The notes under the pieces are model-generated. The model was given only the letters and a program-made list of their open reading frames with translations. It was not told the DNA's origin and did not search any database. The position numbers were made by a program, and so were the translations under genes. A stretch of 64,000 nucleotides of DNA from Parapristionchus giblindavisi (taxonomy: Eukaryota; Nematoda; Chromadorea; Rhabditida; Diplogasteridae): positions 973,001-1,037,000 of the forward strand of contig CALSFV010000229.1 in the NCBI GenBank assembly GCA_943737045.1, read 5' to 3'. Shown here one piece after another: positions 12,000-24,100 of this stretch (position 1 is the stretch's first letter; every line of letters begins with the position of its first letter).

Positions 12000-12270
12000 A
12001 AAATTTTTGCAAACTTTTTTTAGTTCCTTTCTGACTTCTAATCAACTTTTCCCATATTTTTAGACTGTTTAAAGTGGATTTCAGATCGAACAATATCTAA
12101 ATTGCGATGTTCTGAAAGTGTAAGTTGCTTTTGAAAAATATTTATATTAATAAATACATTTGAGACATCAAGCACAACCATCGTCATCATTTGAATCATC
12201 TTCCTCAACAGAGTTGACATCGGTAAGTTCTCCATCCATCAATTCAATTGTTTGTTTTTTCCATGTTGTT

Positions 12271-12804
12271 GAGCAGGGATACGCGCTCAAGACGAAGAAA
12301 TTGGCAACTCGATAAACTGAAAAGGCGAAGGATTTTGTCATCAAGCTATTCGATGAGGGACTCAATAAGGGAACCAAAGTGTCAGCTGAAGATGGTGAGA
12401 AAAGAATGCGTGAATCGTTAAACCAGGATGGCTCGAGAATGTTTTCGCCCGAAGAAAGGTTGAGTGCTCGCCAGATCAGCTCATATTATAGTTGCATCAA
12501 ATCTGCAAGAACCATGGCATCTGTTAACATTGACAAAAAGAGAAGGCAAAGTGGAATCAGAGCAAAACGTTCTACAATCGATGAGGAGAACGATGAACTA
12601 AATTTCGATACAGAATGGAGGAAATTGTCGATTGAATTGGATACGAACGAAGTTGATGCAATTGATGATGAAGCGTTGATATCTGATGCTGATCTTGTGG
12701 TCACTTCCATCAGAAACAACATAAATGAAATTTTCAACATGGAAGAAACAATTGAATTGATGGATGGAGAACTTACCGATGTCAACTCTGCAAACTTTTT
12801 TTAG
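12271..12804 (+). pseudogene. Element-borne ORF, left copy (helical domain + acidic tail)
   Basis: The frame reads GYALKTKKLATR, a TAA at 12313-12315, then TEKAKDFVIKLFDEG, a variable stretch, FSPEERLSARQISSYYS, a basic segment (DKKRRQSGIRAKR) and a long aspartate/glutamate-rich tail. It stops just past the palindrome centre. From memory, the pattern GWALK..TRF....F...G...G.K..P..V...MR....F...E.L...QI.S.FSR recurs in many invertebrate genomes. I do not know a named domain for it, and the link is inference. The TAA is shared with the inverted copy, so either it is a real stop or the gene begins after it. The product is probably not made. Confidence 0.6.
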
Positions 12805-12948
12805 TTTCTTTCTGACTTCTAATCAACTTTTCCCATATTTTTAGACTGTTTAAAGTGGATTTCAGATCGAACAATATCTAAATTGAGATGTTCTGAAAGT
12901 GTAAGTTGCTTTTGAAATATATTTATATTAATAAATACATTTGAGACA

Positions 12949-13480
12949 TCAAGCACAACCATCGTCATCATTTGAATCATCTTCCTCAACAGAGTTGACA
13001 TCGGTAAGTTCTCCATCCATCAATTCAATTGTTTCTTCCATGTTGAAAATTTCATTTATGTTGTTTCTGATGGAAGTGACCACAAGATCAGCATCAGATA
13101 TCAACGCTTCATCATCAATTGCATCAACTTCGTTCGTATCCAATTCAATCGACAATTTCCTCCATTCTGTATCGAAATTTAGTTCATCGTTCTCCTCATC
13201 GATTGTAGAACGTTTTGCTCTGATTCCACTTTGCCTTCTCTTTTTGTCAATGTTAACAGATGCCATGGTTCTTGCAGATTTGATGCGACCTTTCTTCGGG
13301 CGAAAACATTCTCGAGCCATCCTGGTTTAACGATTCACGCATTCTTTTCTCACCATCTTCAGCTGACACTTTGGTTCCCTTATTGAGTCCCTCATCGAAT
13401 AGCTTGATGACAAAATCCTTCGCCTTTTCAGTTTATCGAGTTGCCAATTTCTTCGTCTTGAGCGCGTATCCCTGCTCAAC
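12949..13480 (-). pseudogene. Element-borne ORF, inverted right copy
   Basis: This is the mirror of 12271-12790 with a deletion of about 35 bp that removes the QISSYYS segment and shifts frame (the reading becomes ECFRPKKGRIKSARTM). It retains the original C-terminus that the left copy lost: GELTDVNSVEEDDSNDDDG, a cysteine, an alanine and a stop at 12949-12951. The two copies together show the ancestral gene layout, but neither is complete. Confidence 0.65.
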
Positions 13481-13748
13481 AACATGGAAAAAACAAACAA
13501 TTGAATTGATGGATGGAGAACTTACCGATGTCAACTCTGTTGAGGAAGATGATTCAAATGATGACGATGGTTGTGCTTGATGTCTCAAATGTATTTATTA
13601 ATATAAATATTTTTCAAAAGCAACTTACACTTTCAGAACATCGCAATTTAGATATTGTTCGATCTGAAATCCACTTTAAACAGTCTAAAAATATGGGAAA
13701 AGTTGATTAGAAGTCAGAAAGGAACTAAAAAAAGTTTGCAAAAATTTT

Positions 13749-13805
13749 CACCCGCAGCAGGATTCGAACCTGCGTCGATGATTCGGGCGTTAAAAGACTC
13801 TCGTT
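13749..13805 (-). other. tRNA-like sequence, right arm
   Basis: Reverse complement of the 11945-11999 sequence, with the same GCAGGTTCGAATCCTGC arm. It is present because it lies inside the inverted arms. Confidence 0.55.
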
Positions 13806-14258
13806 TTTTGCCAATATGACATATTTGAGTTTGGAGATGGTAAAAATAGTTGTGATATTCGGATAGCCCATCCATTTTTACATAAAATATCAACTGCGCA
13901 GAACCTGGAAATTATAGGAATGTGGTCTGCTATTTAATGAAAGGAAAAAAATCTGGCCATTTATCATAAATGCGGAGTTTTCTCAAAAACCAATGAACGA
14001 AATCTTTTGAAACTTGTCAGTTTTACATAACTTTCAACGCTCTTTCGAATGATATATGACACGATTGGAATAAATCAGTTTGAAATTTTCACTTTTGGTA
14101 GATCAAAAATCGATATTTCGAGTCAATTTTTTGGCTGAAGTGTATCCCACCCCTAGGGACTCTAACCACCAAATATGAACGGTCTAGGATGATTTCGAAA
14201 CTTTGTGCCCTCCCCCTGCCGCTGCCCCTCCGATGTTAGGGAGAGTGCGTTTTAAAAT

Positions 14259-15362
14259 ATAATTTAAAATAGTTCATTTTCTAATTCTAGCGCGATAAGC
14301 TCCTATGACAGAATTATGTTTAAAAAAATTCGTTCAAGATTTCAAAATATAATAATTCCATCATAATATGTAGATTTATTTATTAATCATACATCGCGAA
14401 GATGTTTCAACAAGTAAAAAACGATATAAATGAAGAAGATTTGCACAAGGAAATAGAATGGGATAATAGACAATGGGAAAGTAGGGAAGGTGAAGATGGT
14501 TGGGGAAGTCTCAATAACGTATTCTCTAGTGCCAAGATCAAAGATCAGCGTGGGATCAATGATGTAGGGTGGATGAGGCCCTAGCGGGAAGAGGACCGCA
14601 TAAGTCAGCATAGACAGACTGACATGGCAAAAGGAACTTGTACATGAGACACAGATTATAGGGGTGAAATATCAATGGATAAATTACTAATTAAATCATA
14701 AGACAATAATAATTTAGCTTTAATGTTATTTGTGCTAAGATTTGGGTCTAAGATAGTGGGAATAGATTCGTTCTCTCTGGTGTGAAAAATAATCAATAAA
14801 TTTTTTTCCTCATAAAAATTGAATGCATCTATCACTCTTATTTTTTTGTAATTAACGTACTAGGATTGGTGTGTTGAAATCACATATGAGGCCGTTTGTG
14901 TAAGAGTCGGGCAAATCGGGGAGAGGGTTGGCACAGGCCAAAAATTTTGATACCCTCAAAACTTGTGTATAGGGGTTATAGACCTCGCTGATGAAGATGT
15001 GCTTAGTAATTTTGGCCCCAGTGTTCCCGCAACGCCTGGCCGGGATTACGGTAAGATCACGTTTTCAAGCCGTTCTCGGTCCATGGTTGAGCGAGAGGTA
15101 TGAAAATTGGGCTCCTGGGACAGAATTCGATGGCGATGATGGCTGTCTTCTTCATTTGTTTTTAAAATTTTCCAAAAGCTCGTCAACTGAAAATTTTGAT
15201 GGAGACGGTTGCGCCACTAGCGAGTATGACAGTTCGAAGCGGCATGACGAGAGCATTCTAATGATGTGTTTTGAGCCCTTATCTCCGTTGAGAAAGGTTT
15301 CATAGTCTCGATATAGTGATCACGAGGAGTTGTTTACGCTAGGGTTGGCAATAACGGACACG
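14259..15362. other. Intergenic, no gene recognised
   Basis: Short open frames exist but none has a recognisable motif or splices into a longer product. A CATGGTTGAG fragment (15085) echoes the end of the foldback element at base 1. Confidence 0.45.
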
Positions 15363-15605
15363 CATTGCGGGCCCGCAATGCTTGTTAAATCATTGCGGGC
15401 CCGCAATAGCATTGCGGCCCGCAATGACTACTTTATTCCTATCTGGCCACTTTTTGTGATCGGTCGTTCTTTTGTTCTCTTCACTTTCCTTCGCTCTCTC
15501 GTTTGCTTGAGAGAACAAAATCATTGCGGGCCCGCAATGATTTTACACCGCATTGCGGGCCCGCAATCATTAGAAATAAAGAGTCAAGGCCATTGCGGGC
15601 CGCAA
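15363..15605. repeat. Cluster of six GC-rich palindromes CATTGCGGGCCCGCAATG
   Basis: Perfect or near-perfect 15-18 bp palindromes start at 15363, 15391, 15410, 15522, 15551 and 15591. Two are shortened by one or more bases in the centre. They stand out from AT-rich surroundings. There is no ORF. Confidence 0.9.
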
Positions 15606-15904
15606 CCCCCGAATAGCCAACTCTAGTTTACGCCGCTCGCTCCATCACTCTCTCTCATTTCTGCACGCTCTCTCGCCACTCAGACATGTTAAGACAGGAT
15701 TACCTCCTTCTGTCTTTACAAGGGAAGCACCAGTTGCGACGGAACCAATTCTGTAAGGGACCCATATGGGTAGTTAGGGTTGAGGGGGGGGGGACCGACA
15801 AAATTGTTTTCAAAAGCTGCCCGGCGGACCTATAAATCGATAATATCGATTGAAATGCGCGCGCCGCCAAAATACCCTACGAGATGCAACGTAGTAACGA
15901 CATC

Positions 15905-15968
15905 GGCGGCTCAACAGGTAAGGCATCTCACTAGTACCCCCCTCCCCCTGGTTCGATTCCCGTCCTTC
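15905..15968 (+). other. tRNA-derived (SINE-like) sequence
   Basis: GGCGGCTCAACAGGTAAGGC resembles a D-arm/A box and CCTGGTTCGATTCCCG a B box. The spacing and the C-run between them do not give a cloverleaf. The 3' flank, with TGATTTTTACAAACTT, resembles the tail after the tRNA-like sequence at 28503. Confidence 0.45.
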
Positions 15969-16184
15969 GATTCCCATTATTCTTTTGCTGATTTTTACAA
16001 ACTTCCTCAACTTCATTTTCATTGATTTTTCATCATTTCAGAGCTTTATCATTCGAATAGAATACGATGAATCTAGTTCAGCTAGTTAAAATGAGCAAAA
16101 TTCGTCGTCTATCGTCCCTCTCTCTCCGCACTCCAATCTTCCCGAACATCAGGATCTCCAACAGATAAGTGATATATCCAATTG

Positions 16185-16320
16185 TATCACAGTATTCTGA
16201 TGTAAGCCATTTTCTTTGAAATCCACACAAGCGAGAGTGCATTAATTTTGAGAGAGTTTGCATGTTGAGCGGTCATTCTTGATTCCAAAATGGGCAGAAT
16301 ACTGTGGCACAGCGTTTCTT
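16185..16320. repeat. Dispersed repeat, partner of 2740-2875
   Basis: Same order of blocks as 2740-2875 (ACAGTATTCTG, GAGAGAGTTTG, ATGTTGAGCGGTCATTCTTG, ACTGTGGCAC). Non-coding. Confidence 0.6.
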
Positions 16321-16839
16321 TACCACAGTGAGAGCGCGCATTGAAATTTTGGCAAAATGCCAAAAAAATTACGGTATGACTGCACCGTGGTGTGGCTGTC
16401 GTCGTCTGCGTCTCTCACTTTTGCGTGCTCTCTCTCTTTTTCGCTCTACCTTTTTCTCTGTTACACCATGAGCGCTCTCGAAACGCTGTGTGTGGTATAG
16501 TACCATATCATCGAATAAAGTATTATTGTTGTTACTTAATCAATTTGATCCATATCATGCAAATTCCGACTTTGAATGTAATAAAAATGGATGATAAAAC
16601 GTATAATAGTCACTGTAATATGTATTACACATTATTGTATAGTGTGAGAAAGACACGTGTCGTAATGTTCCCTTAAATGGCTTGCAAATGTAGCATTGTT
16701 AATTTATCTTGCGCAATGTTCAAATTTGCCCCAAAAGAAGAGAAAACTTCTTTTTTTACTTTTACTCATCTTCATTTTAATAGTATTATTATTTGATGAA
16801 TGATTCAGTTTTGTTCAATATTCATTATTTCAGATATCA

Positions 16840-17692
16840 ATGCGTATTCTAATCTTTCTCCTCTTTGCTGTTCCACTGGTCTTCTGTGACATCTCGCCTA
16901 CAATTCGGACGGCATGCGCTCAAGAGTTGGTTGATTTTAACCATTCAAACCACGCCCCTTTTGATCTTTGATCTGTATTGTAGTTGCAAGAACAATCAGT
17001 ATATGTGGAATACCGTCGAACAATGCACTGATGATTGTGTTGAAAAGTTAGAAAAGGTAGGCCACACAGATAAGTACAGATAGGTACATAATATACGATA
17101 CACCGCCCAATTGACATATGCATATATCTGAAAAAAATACGCACTTTGTGAACTTATCGTACTAATTGACTGTCTAAAACATAAGCTACTCTGGTATTAC
17201 CAAACTAGCAGTCTACTTAAATTACGTCACTGACAATGAATTGAAGTTTACTGCAAGTTTACTAGAAGTGAAAGAACATTTGAAGAAATGTATTACAGTA
17301 TTATACACCACTTGCAGTAAACTTACGTCTAACTATAAGTACACTTGCAAGGCTACTTCAAGTGGCTATGATAAGTAAACTGCTAGTTTTGAAATATGAG
17401 AGTACCTGATTTGTGAAAAAAATTTATTCTTAAGATATTGGGTGTGAAACATCGAGGAAAAAGAAGTTATTTCCCATCACGTTGTAATCCTTGCTTGCGA
17501 CGGTGAGATTATCTACAACATTCCTCATATTTACAAAAATTATTGATTTGAAAAATTTTTTTTGGAAATCGTTTTAATTTTTTGATGATTTATTGATATC
17601 GTAGATGTCACGAGGTAGATCCAACAAGAGATTTTACGAGCTGCAAAAAGAGCTGCAAACTCGAATGTCCATTTTTTCCTATACCTAATTAA
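16840..17692 (+). CDS. Small secreted ten-cysteine peptide, copy 2
   Basis: Four exons (16840-16925, 16984-17056, 17435-17502, 17605-17692) join to 104 residues, the same length as copy 1. Signal peptide MRILIFLLFAVPLVFC. All ten mature cysteines match copy 1: CAQDC, CTDDC, CNPC, C-x3-C, CKKSCKLEC. The spacing is the same except in the loops. Outside the cysteines and signal peptide the mature region is strongly diverged, while about 300 bases of upstream flank and the intron positions stay recognisable. That pattern is usual for fast-evolving secreted peptides. Function unknown. Confidence 0.8.
17187..17404. mobile_element. MITE family B in intron 2 of peptide copy 2
   Basis: The ends TACTCTGGTATTACC and the complement of GAAATATGAGAGTA form a terminal inverted repeat bounded by TA. 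Internal blocks match 10141-10309 and 60420-60588. Confidence 0.8.
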
Positions 17693-17818
17693 ATATAATT
17701 TTAATTCAAATATGCAATAAAGTTTATTCGATGAATTGGTTAAGTATTTCAAAATAAAACACAGCAGGTACACTGAGAAAATCCTAAAACTAACCATTAC
17801 TATAATAACTATAACTAA

Positions 17819-18269
17819 CAAGGGAACTTTTTTTCTGGCTTTCATATTTACTGTAAAAAATTTCAATATTTCGAAAATTACTGCAAGGGGGATGGAACCC
17901 CTGACAGTCAAAAGTAAACGCGTACATTTTATCCACTACACTACTCAAGATCTCATGTCACAACAGATCCGGTGACCCACCGCTTAGTTGATCTCGATAA
18001 AGTGTTTAAATGTAATGTACATAAATGTAAAAACTACACAAGACGACGTTACGAGAGATGATGGATGAGTACTTGAACACATCCGGATTGCTTGTGTAGG
18101 GGACCTCGCGAATTTTCAAATCGACCCCCCAAATTTCAATATCGATTTTCTCGAAGCTCAGCTCGATTGGGCGACGCGTTTCAACGGCTTCGTTTTCAGC
18201 ATAGATAAGTGATTCTAGTCATGCTATTGCCATCTCATATGGTCAAATTAAGTTTCAAGAGTTCCCTTG
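17819..18269. mobile_element. CAAGGGAACT element with TAA target duplication
   Basis: The element begins CAAGGGAACT and ends AGTTCCCTTG, with TAA immediately on both sides (17816-17818, 18270-18272). A TNA duplication with CAAGGG ends is the signature I recall for nematode Tc4/Tc5 (pogo-related) elements. At 451 bp with no transposase it is non-autonomous. It carries a tRNA-like sequence on the minus strand. Confidence 0.8.
17882..17950 (-). other. tRNA-like sequence inside the TAA-flanked element
   Basis: Read on the minus strand, TAGTGTAGTGGATAAAAT matches an A box and AGGGGTTCCATCCCCCT is a perfect TPsiC arm. Acceptor halves do not pair, so this is tRNA-derived rather than a working tRNA. 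Confidence 0.55.
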
Positions 18270-18272
18270 TAA

Positions 18273-21192
18273 CTATAATTAGCAACCGATTGGATGCACG
18301 TGTTAAAAAAACAATAATGTTCATAACCTTACATGTAATTATTTCAAACCTCTTTGTATTTAAAGGTTTGCTTACATTGTAGCATGTCAACTAGGTAAGA
18401 GGTTTCAGTGCAAAAGTTTAAACAAGAATTATTTTTAAAAAAACATCAAGGACACATTGTCTTGTTCAAATCATCATTTTCATTCCCAATCCAGCAAATT
18501 TATCGCATTTAATCATCAAAATGAGTTTAAAATAGCTGGTATGGTCATTACCAGTATGACCAGTGAGGTCGTGTCGGCATCACCTACTTATTTCGGATGT
18601 GAACCGTGGAATCAAAACCGATTAGATGAGAAATATTTGCTTACTTTTTCTATTCATTAGTGCCTTTGAGAGAATTTTCATGTTCGCAGGTCTGTCATAT
18701 GCAAATAGTTCTCATTCCACGGTTGTTATCCGACCTAGTTCCGTCGTATCCAATAAAATTTGTCGAAGCATTTTAAGTCATAGATAAATATGATATAAAT
18801 TTAAATGTGTAACATCAAATTACTCAATTAAATTTTCAATCAATCAATCATGATGATAATTCCAACGTTGGTCAGATCCCAAAAAAACGCATTGAGTACT
18901 TTGATAGGGGTTTTGTAGCTGTTATTGGGGGCTACTGATAGCTTATCAGGTTAGGAAACTATAGACGATAGGGGAAAGAGGAGACACAAAGATACAGACA
19001 GAATTGATAATGAGGACGAAATAACCATTGGAAGAAAACGATTGAGACAGAGAGATAGTTAGAGAGTGAAAGGATATGAAGAGATGGAGACAGTTAGAGA
19101 TACAGTAGAGAAGATAGAGATTCCGAACTATAGACCACAAAAAATGGAGCCACCTTTCGGAGCTTCCGTCGGTACGGCTTACTCATCGTTATACAGTTAG
19201 GATCATTTTCGTTGTCTTCAAATTATTTTACTCTTTCATCATCATCTAAATATTCCAGCTTTTTTAGAAACATCATCTAAATATTCAAGCCAAAGGCGAT
19301 CTAGAGAAAGGTAATCTAATCCTTTGTTCGAGTACTTCCTAATTTGTTAGCACTCTGACCACTATCGAAAAGAGCAACAGCTTTCATTGAAACATGTAGT
19401 CATTCACCAACACAGTCTGAACGGTTTTATCGATTTTTTCGAGAATAAAACAAATGCTCGCTTTTGTAGCTGAAAATAAGAAAGGAAAAATTTCTTGTGT
19501 CTGCCCGCAGTTTACCGAAGCTACTTCTGAACTTATTATACTTGTCGATAAGTAAAAATTCTTCAATATTCTTTTTAATATTCTTTTCTTATTTAGTTGT
19601 TATGATACATATTTTCGTTTTTCTTTCTTCCCTTTCTTCTTCAATCTTGATACTTCTCTAGGCCCATTTCCTTCATCGAAAAACGATCGAAAGCGGCAAA
19701 ATTTGAGCGCTCCCAAGAACAATTTAGGCCCTGAATAGGAAGAGGGGAATAGAGAAGGGAATATGTTGAACCTTGTCGAGAGACGCAAAAACATCCAGTT
19801 TATCGAAAATCCGAGCAAATTATCTGAACTTGCAGCACTAATGGGGAACACTGAGAGAGAAAGCGAACCACAGAAGGAGGTGTTTGGAGTAGCGCACAAT
19901 GATTATTTTTCACAAATTCAAATACTCTAAATACATGATCAAAGCATTCGATATTTGATAGATTAATAAGAGCTTTTCTTCTGTTATCAATACAAAATAT
20001 GTATTCAATGGAGTCGTGTACAATAGAAATGGACGACGCAACCGGTAGACGAAGCGAGTTTGTCTATTAGACCAACTCATAATTTCTTCGCTTTGCAAAT
20101 TATTTCATCATCCTATTGAACTCTGAATTGCATCGTGTTCTCTTAATGAAAAAAAATGAAATATTTGAAACAGTTCGCTGTGGTTGCTTTCTACCACTTT
20201 AATTGTCTTATGAAAATGAAATTTTAATTAAATTTTGAATGGATGTTTCCTCTGGGACAGGTCTGAACTTGAAACATAAGCAAGTGCTATTATTCCAGTG
20301 TTTTTCGATGTTTGTCCTCAGTGTAGAGTGCACCATTTACTTCTGACGGCACCATCACTCCAACATTCTCTGCGCTCTCTCACTTTTGCATACTCTCTCG
20401 CCTCCTCTCTAACCACACTCTCTCACTTTCCCATGCTCTCACGTCCGTCCAAGAGAAACTACCTGGGCTGTCTTGACGCTTCCTGTAGGAGTAAGAACAT
20501 AATATCGTTTTGTCTCTACCTCTTCCTCTCCCTCTGCCTCTCCCCTCCCTCTCCCTCTGCCTCGGCCTCTGCCTCTCCTTTTTCGACCTGCCTTGATATA
20601 TTATCCCACCATGTCCTCTACATAGTAAAACAGGGTCCATCCTCATTGAGTATTCTGGAAACAATTAAACAATTCTCTTATCTACTCTAGTGTATGTCCT
20701 TTAGACCCCATCCTTCTATACTTACTCTTATCTTCACTTTATTATCGATTATTTTATTGTTTTTTTTTTATTTAAAAAAATTAAATCAATTTTGTCAAAT
20801 CACTAAATATCCTTCCCTGTGATATCGTGCAACAATAATATTCAACAGTGTCTAGTTCTTTTTAAAGTTACCGTAATCGTATTACCGTAGTTTCTTGTTA
20901 AAATCTCTTTGTCTTGATATGTGAACTTTGACTTTCACGCCTGCTTGACTGTGGATCTTGGAATTGCAACCCCCTTTCGACTTTCAGAAACTCTCTATAT
21001 CCGTTCCTAGTTTCACACCCCCAAATGTATCTCCACCAACCCTCCCCTTCTATAATTCCACATCACTGAACAACTCTCCTTCTAAGTGTGTATGCCCTCG
21101 AATCCGCGTCCGGAACCGCTAAATAGTCTTGCACTTAGCCCACAGCCGCATCCATCAAAAAACATCCGGAGCCAGAGCCGTGAACTCGCACG
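18273..21192. other. 2.9 kb without a recognised gene
   Basis: Several open stretches (for example near 18457-18660 and 20298-20690) are low-complexity or pyrimidine-rich and do not splice into a known product. The last few hundred bases, with TTACCGTAAT-type motifs, probably hold the dat-1 promoter and 5'UTR. Confidence 0.4.
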
Positions 21193-24100
21193 ATGGACTC
21201 AAGATCAACCAGGAGCTCGTTCAGCTCCGCCGACTCGCTGTTAGATGGTGAGGTGGTGTGCTTACCGTAATCGCATTGTGATTTGTCGCCTGTAGAAAAA
21301 TCGACTAGCGTTTCTGTTTTCCCTGGCCTATGCACTCTATGCGTTTGATAAATCGGGGAGGTGCCAACGAAAAAAAGTATACATCATGAGGAAGCTTTTG
21401 AGACGTGATGATACTTAGAAAAGGGAGAGGTAGAGGTAGCGGTAGAGGTAGAGATAGAGGTAGAGGTAGAGGTAGAGACATAGGAAGAGGTAGAGGTATG
21501 TAAGATCTCCTTCTTGTCGCAGCCTATGAAGGGGTATCATACCTAAGGGAGAAATGCGCTTCCGCCGATTATAGAAGAAGAAGGAGACGATTGTCTTGTG
21601 TAGTAGAAAGAGAGACAAAAGAGAAGCACTCCTTTCAGCATAGCCTCCAGTAGTGCCTAAGCAACATCCTTAAGGCTAAGTCTCAAAGTTTAAGGCTTAA
21701 GTGTCGGCCTTAACGCCTAAGTAACGACCCTAGTCCCTGACTCGTAGTCATGGCCTCCCCGCCTGACACCGGCGGACGCTGTACCATACGCATCGATGGT
21801 ACGGTAAGACTTACCGTAACCGGCGATGCGAGCGCGTTCCCAGGCCTTTCTCAATTGACCACGGCGAGAAAAGACGATTACGGTAGGTGGTAGGTGTCGA
21901 CTATCGATCGGTAGATCAAAGTGAATTTTCGTATGATATTCAAGGGCAAAATATCCTGTCTAGCTTAAAGGGAGCGTAACCTCACTCAATGATCTCTTCG
22001 ACGCGCAATGCTCTCTCGTTAGAGAACAGAGAAATAGTGTACGCAATGAAGAGACCATTGAGCGAGGTTACGCTCCCTTTAAGCGAAATTGAATCAGCAA
22101 TTGTAATTTGGGCGACTCCTTCTTAAGCTATCGATTGTCCTCTTTGATCTATACCTATCAACCAAGTACAGAAAATGCAAAGATCCTTGAACAATAAAAT
22201 GAGGTGATGATGAAGTGGTTAATATAAAAAATATCAAAACTATATCATTGGTATATCAATATGTCCAGGTATTATAAACTTCTCTTGATACTTTGATCTT
22301 TGGTCTCTAATCTTTGATCTTTGACAGGTGAGGAGGGTGATGATGAGATCAGTCGTCTGAATGGAGTGAAACAGAGACTGGTCGTGGAGGCAGCTGATAT
22401 AAAGGGAGTACAACAGGGAGGAGAGGAATCAAGGGAGACTTGGAATAGTAAGGTGAGGAAGTTATTCGAAGTTTGAATAATAATATTTAGGCACTTCTCT
22501 GTTTTTGGCCCATACAATATTCCACTCTCGCCTCCCCCCTCCCATTCCTCATTCATTATGCTCTTCAGCGCTGTAAGAGTGTGCATTTAAATTACAAATT
22601 AGTCTACGCGAAAAGCAGAGAAGTTCCAATATTTATGCGTTTACGAGTAACACTTTATGTACTAATAAATCGACAAAAACGTTAGGCATTGTGGTCGATA
22701 TTGGGTGTTAAGATAGGCACTTATAAGATACCGAGCAATAACTTTTTAGGGATCAAGTAGGGATTTAGGGCTTACTTATGTGTTAAGGTAGTTACTTAGA
22801 CATTAATGAGCTAATCGTCTCTAAGCTGGATGTAATTTATGCCAGGGTGTCAATTGTCTCTTCATTAGTCACACTATCTCGAGATAGCGTGAGCGATAAA
22901 GAGTTTTTCTGTCAACATGAGGTGCCTTTGTCACAATGGATCTCGCCTTCTCTTGGTCTCTCGTTGACAAAGTACAAGGAAATAGTTTGTGATATGAAAT
23001 GAAAATTAAATGTGAAGAATATCATGAAAAAATCATGAAAATATAAATGATTTGTTAACATGAGTATGTAGTTACCCATGAGTATGTAGTTATGAGTAGT
23101 TACCCTGTCTGTGGTTTTGGCGATCTTCAGTAGAACAACCACTGAGAAAGTTAAGCAAAAAATGAATCGATAATAAGAATCAAAAATGAATATAATCAGG
23201 TTGACTTCCTTCTCTCTGTCGTTGGATTTGCCGTGGATCTGGGGAATATATGGAGATTTCCATATCTGTGCTTCAAGAATGGAGGAGGTCTCTTTTCAGT
23301 TTCTCACTTTATTCATTTCGTCATAAAAAATATTTTTTTTCTTATAATACCTTGAAAATCAATTATTTTGATTCCTATGTACAAGTTTTTGTAGATTTTT
23401 GACAGCCTTTGATCTCTTTTCATTGTTGCTCCGCTAATATCTGCCAATCAATCAATATCAGGTGTCTTTCTCATACCGTACACGATCATGGTTCTTTTTG
23501 CGGGAGTTCCCCTATTCTACATGGAACTGTCTCTCGGTCAATACTATAGGTAACAAGGTAGATGCTTGATTTTTTTAAAAGTTATTGATTTTTCAGGAAA
23601 GGAGCTCTGACCACTTGGGGCAGAGTATGTCCTCTATTCAAGGGTTCGTTGTAGTTTGATTTTTGATATTGCGTTTTTCAATTACTGATCATTTGTAGTT
23701 TGATCTTTGAACTTTCAGGAATCGGCTATTGCGTCATCATGATCGCATTCTACACGGATTTCTTCTACAATGTGATCATCGCTTGGGGCTTTCACTATCT
23801 GTGAGTGTTCTATAGTTTGATCTTTGATCTTTGTAGTTTGATCATTAATATTTGATCTCATTCAGATATGCTTCGTTCACTACTAAACTGCCATGGGCGA
23901 GTTGCAACAACACCTACAACTCCAAGGCTTGCTACGAACCACAGTAAGGCCAAACTACGAACTATAGAGATCAAAGTTCAAAGTTCAAAGATCAAAAATT
24001 GCAGTTATCGCGGTATCAGCGATGAAGGAATCACGGACGAGTGTGTGGTGGCACCGATCAATGACACGGCAAGGATATCAGCGGCTGAAGAATACTTCTA

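Larger units (their letters stand above)
11003..14258. mobile_element. 3.3 kb composite palindrome with mirrored gene fragments
   Basis: Segment R, about 345 bp with blocks AAATATGAACGGTCTAG and AAGTGTATCCCACC, occurs three times: 11003-11345 (+), 11505-11855 (-) and 13905-14256 (+). The second and third copies are the ends of a large inverted repeat of about 1.3 kb per arm. Going inward each arm holds a tRNA-like sequence, then fragments of one protein gene. The gene's 3' end (12010-12240) is repeated once more in the centre (12795-13000). The first two R copies form a smaller palindrome nested at the left edge. No transposase was found. Confidence 0.85.

Noticed and set aside
14402..14584. 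Small acidic ORF
   Set aside because: No homology, no flanking exons and ordinary intergenic composition.
15363..15605. CRISPR-like array
   Set aside because: Units are palindromes with irregular gaps in a eukaryotic genome and no cas genes.
20298..20690. 130-codon open frame
   Set aside because: Driven by a CTCTCC-type pyrimidine tract; no start context, motif or splice partners.
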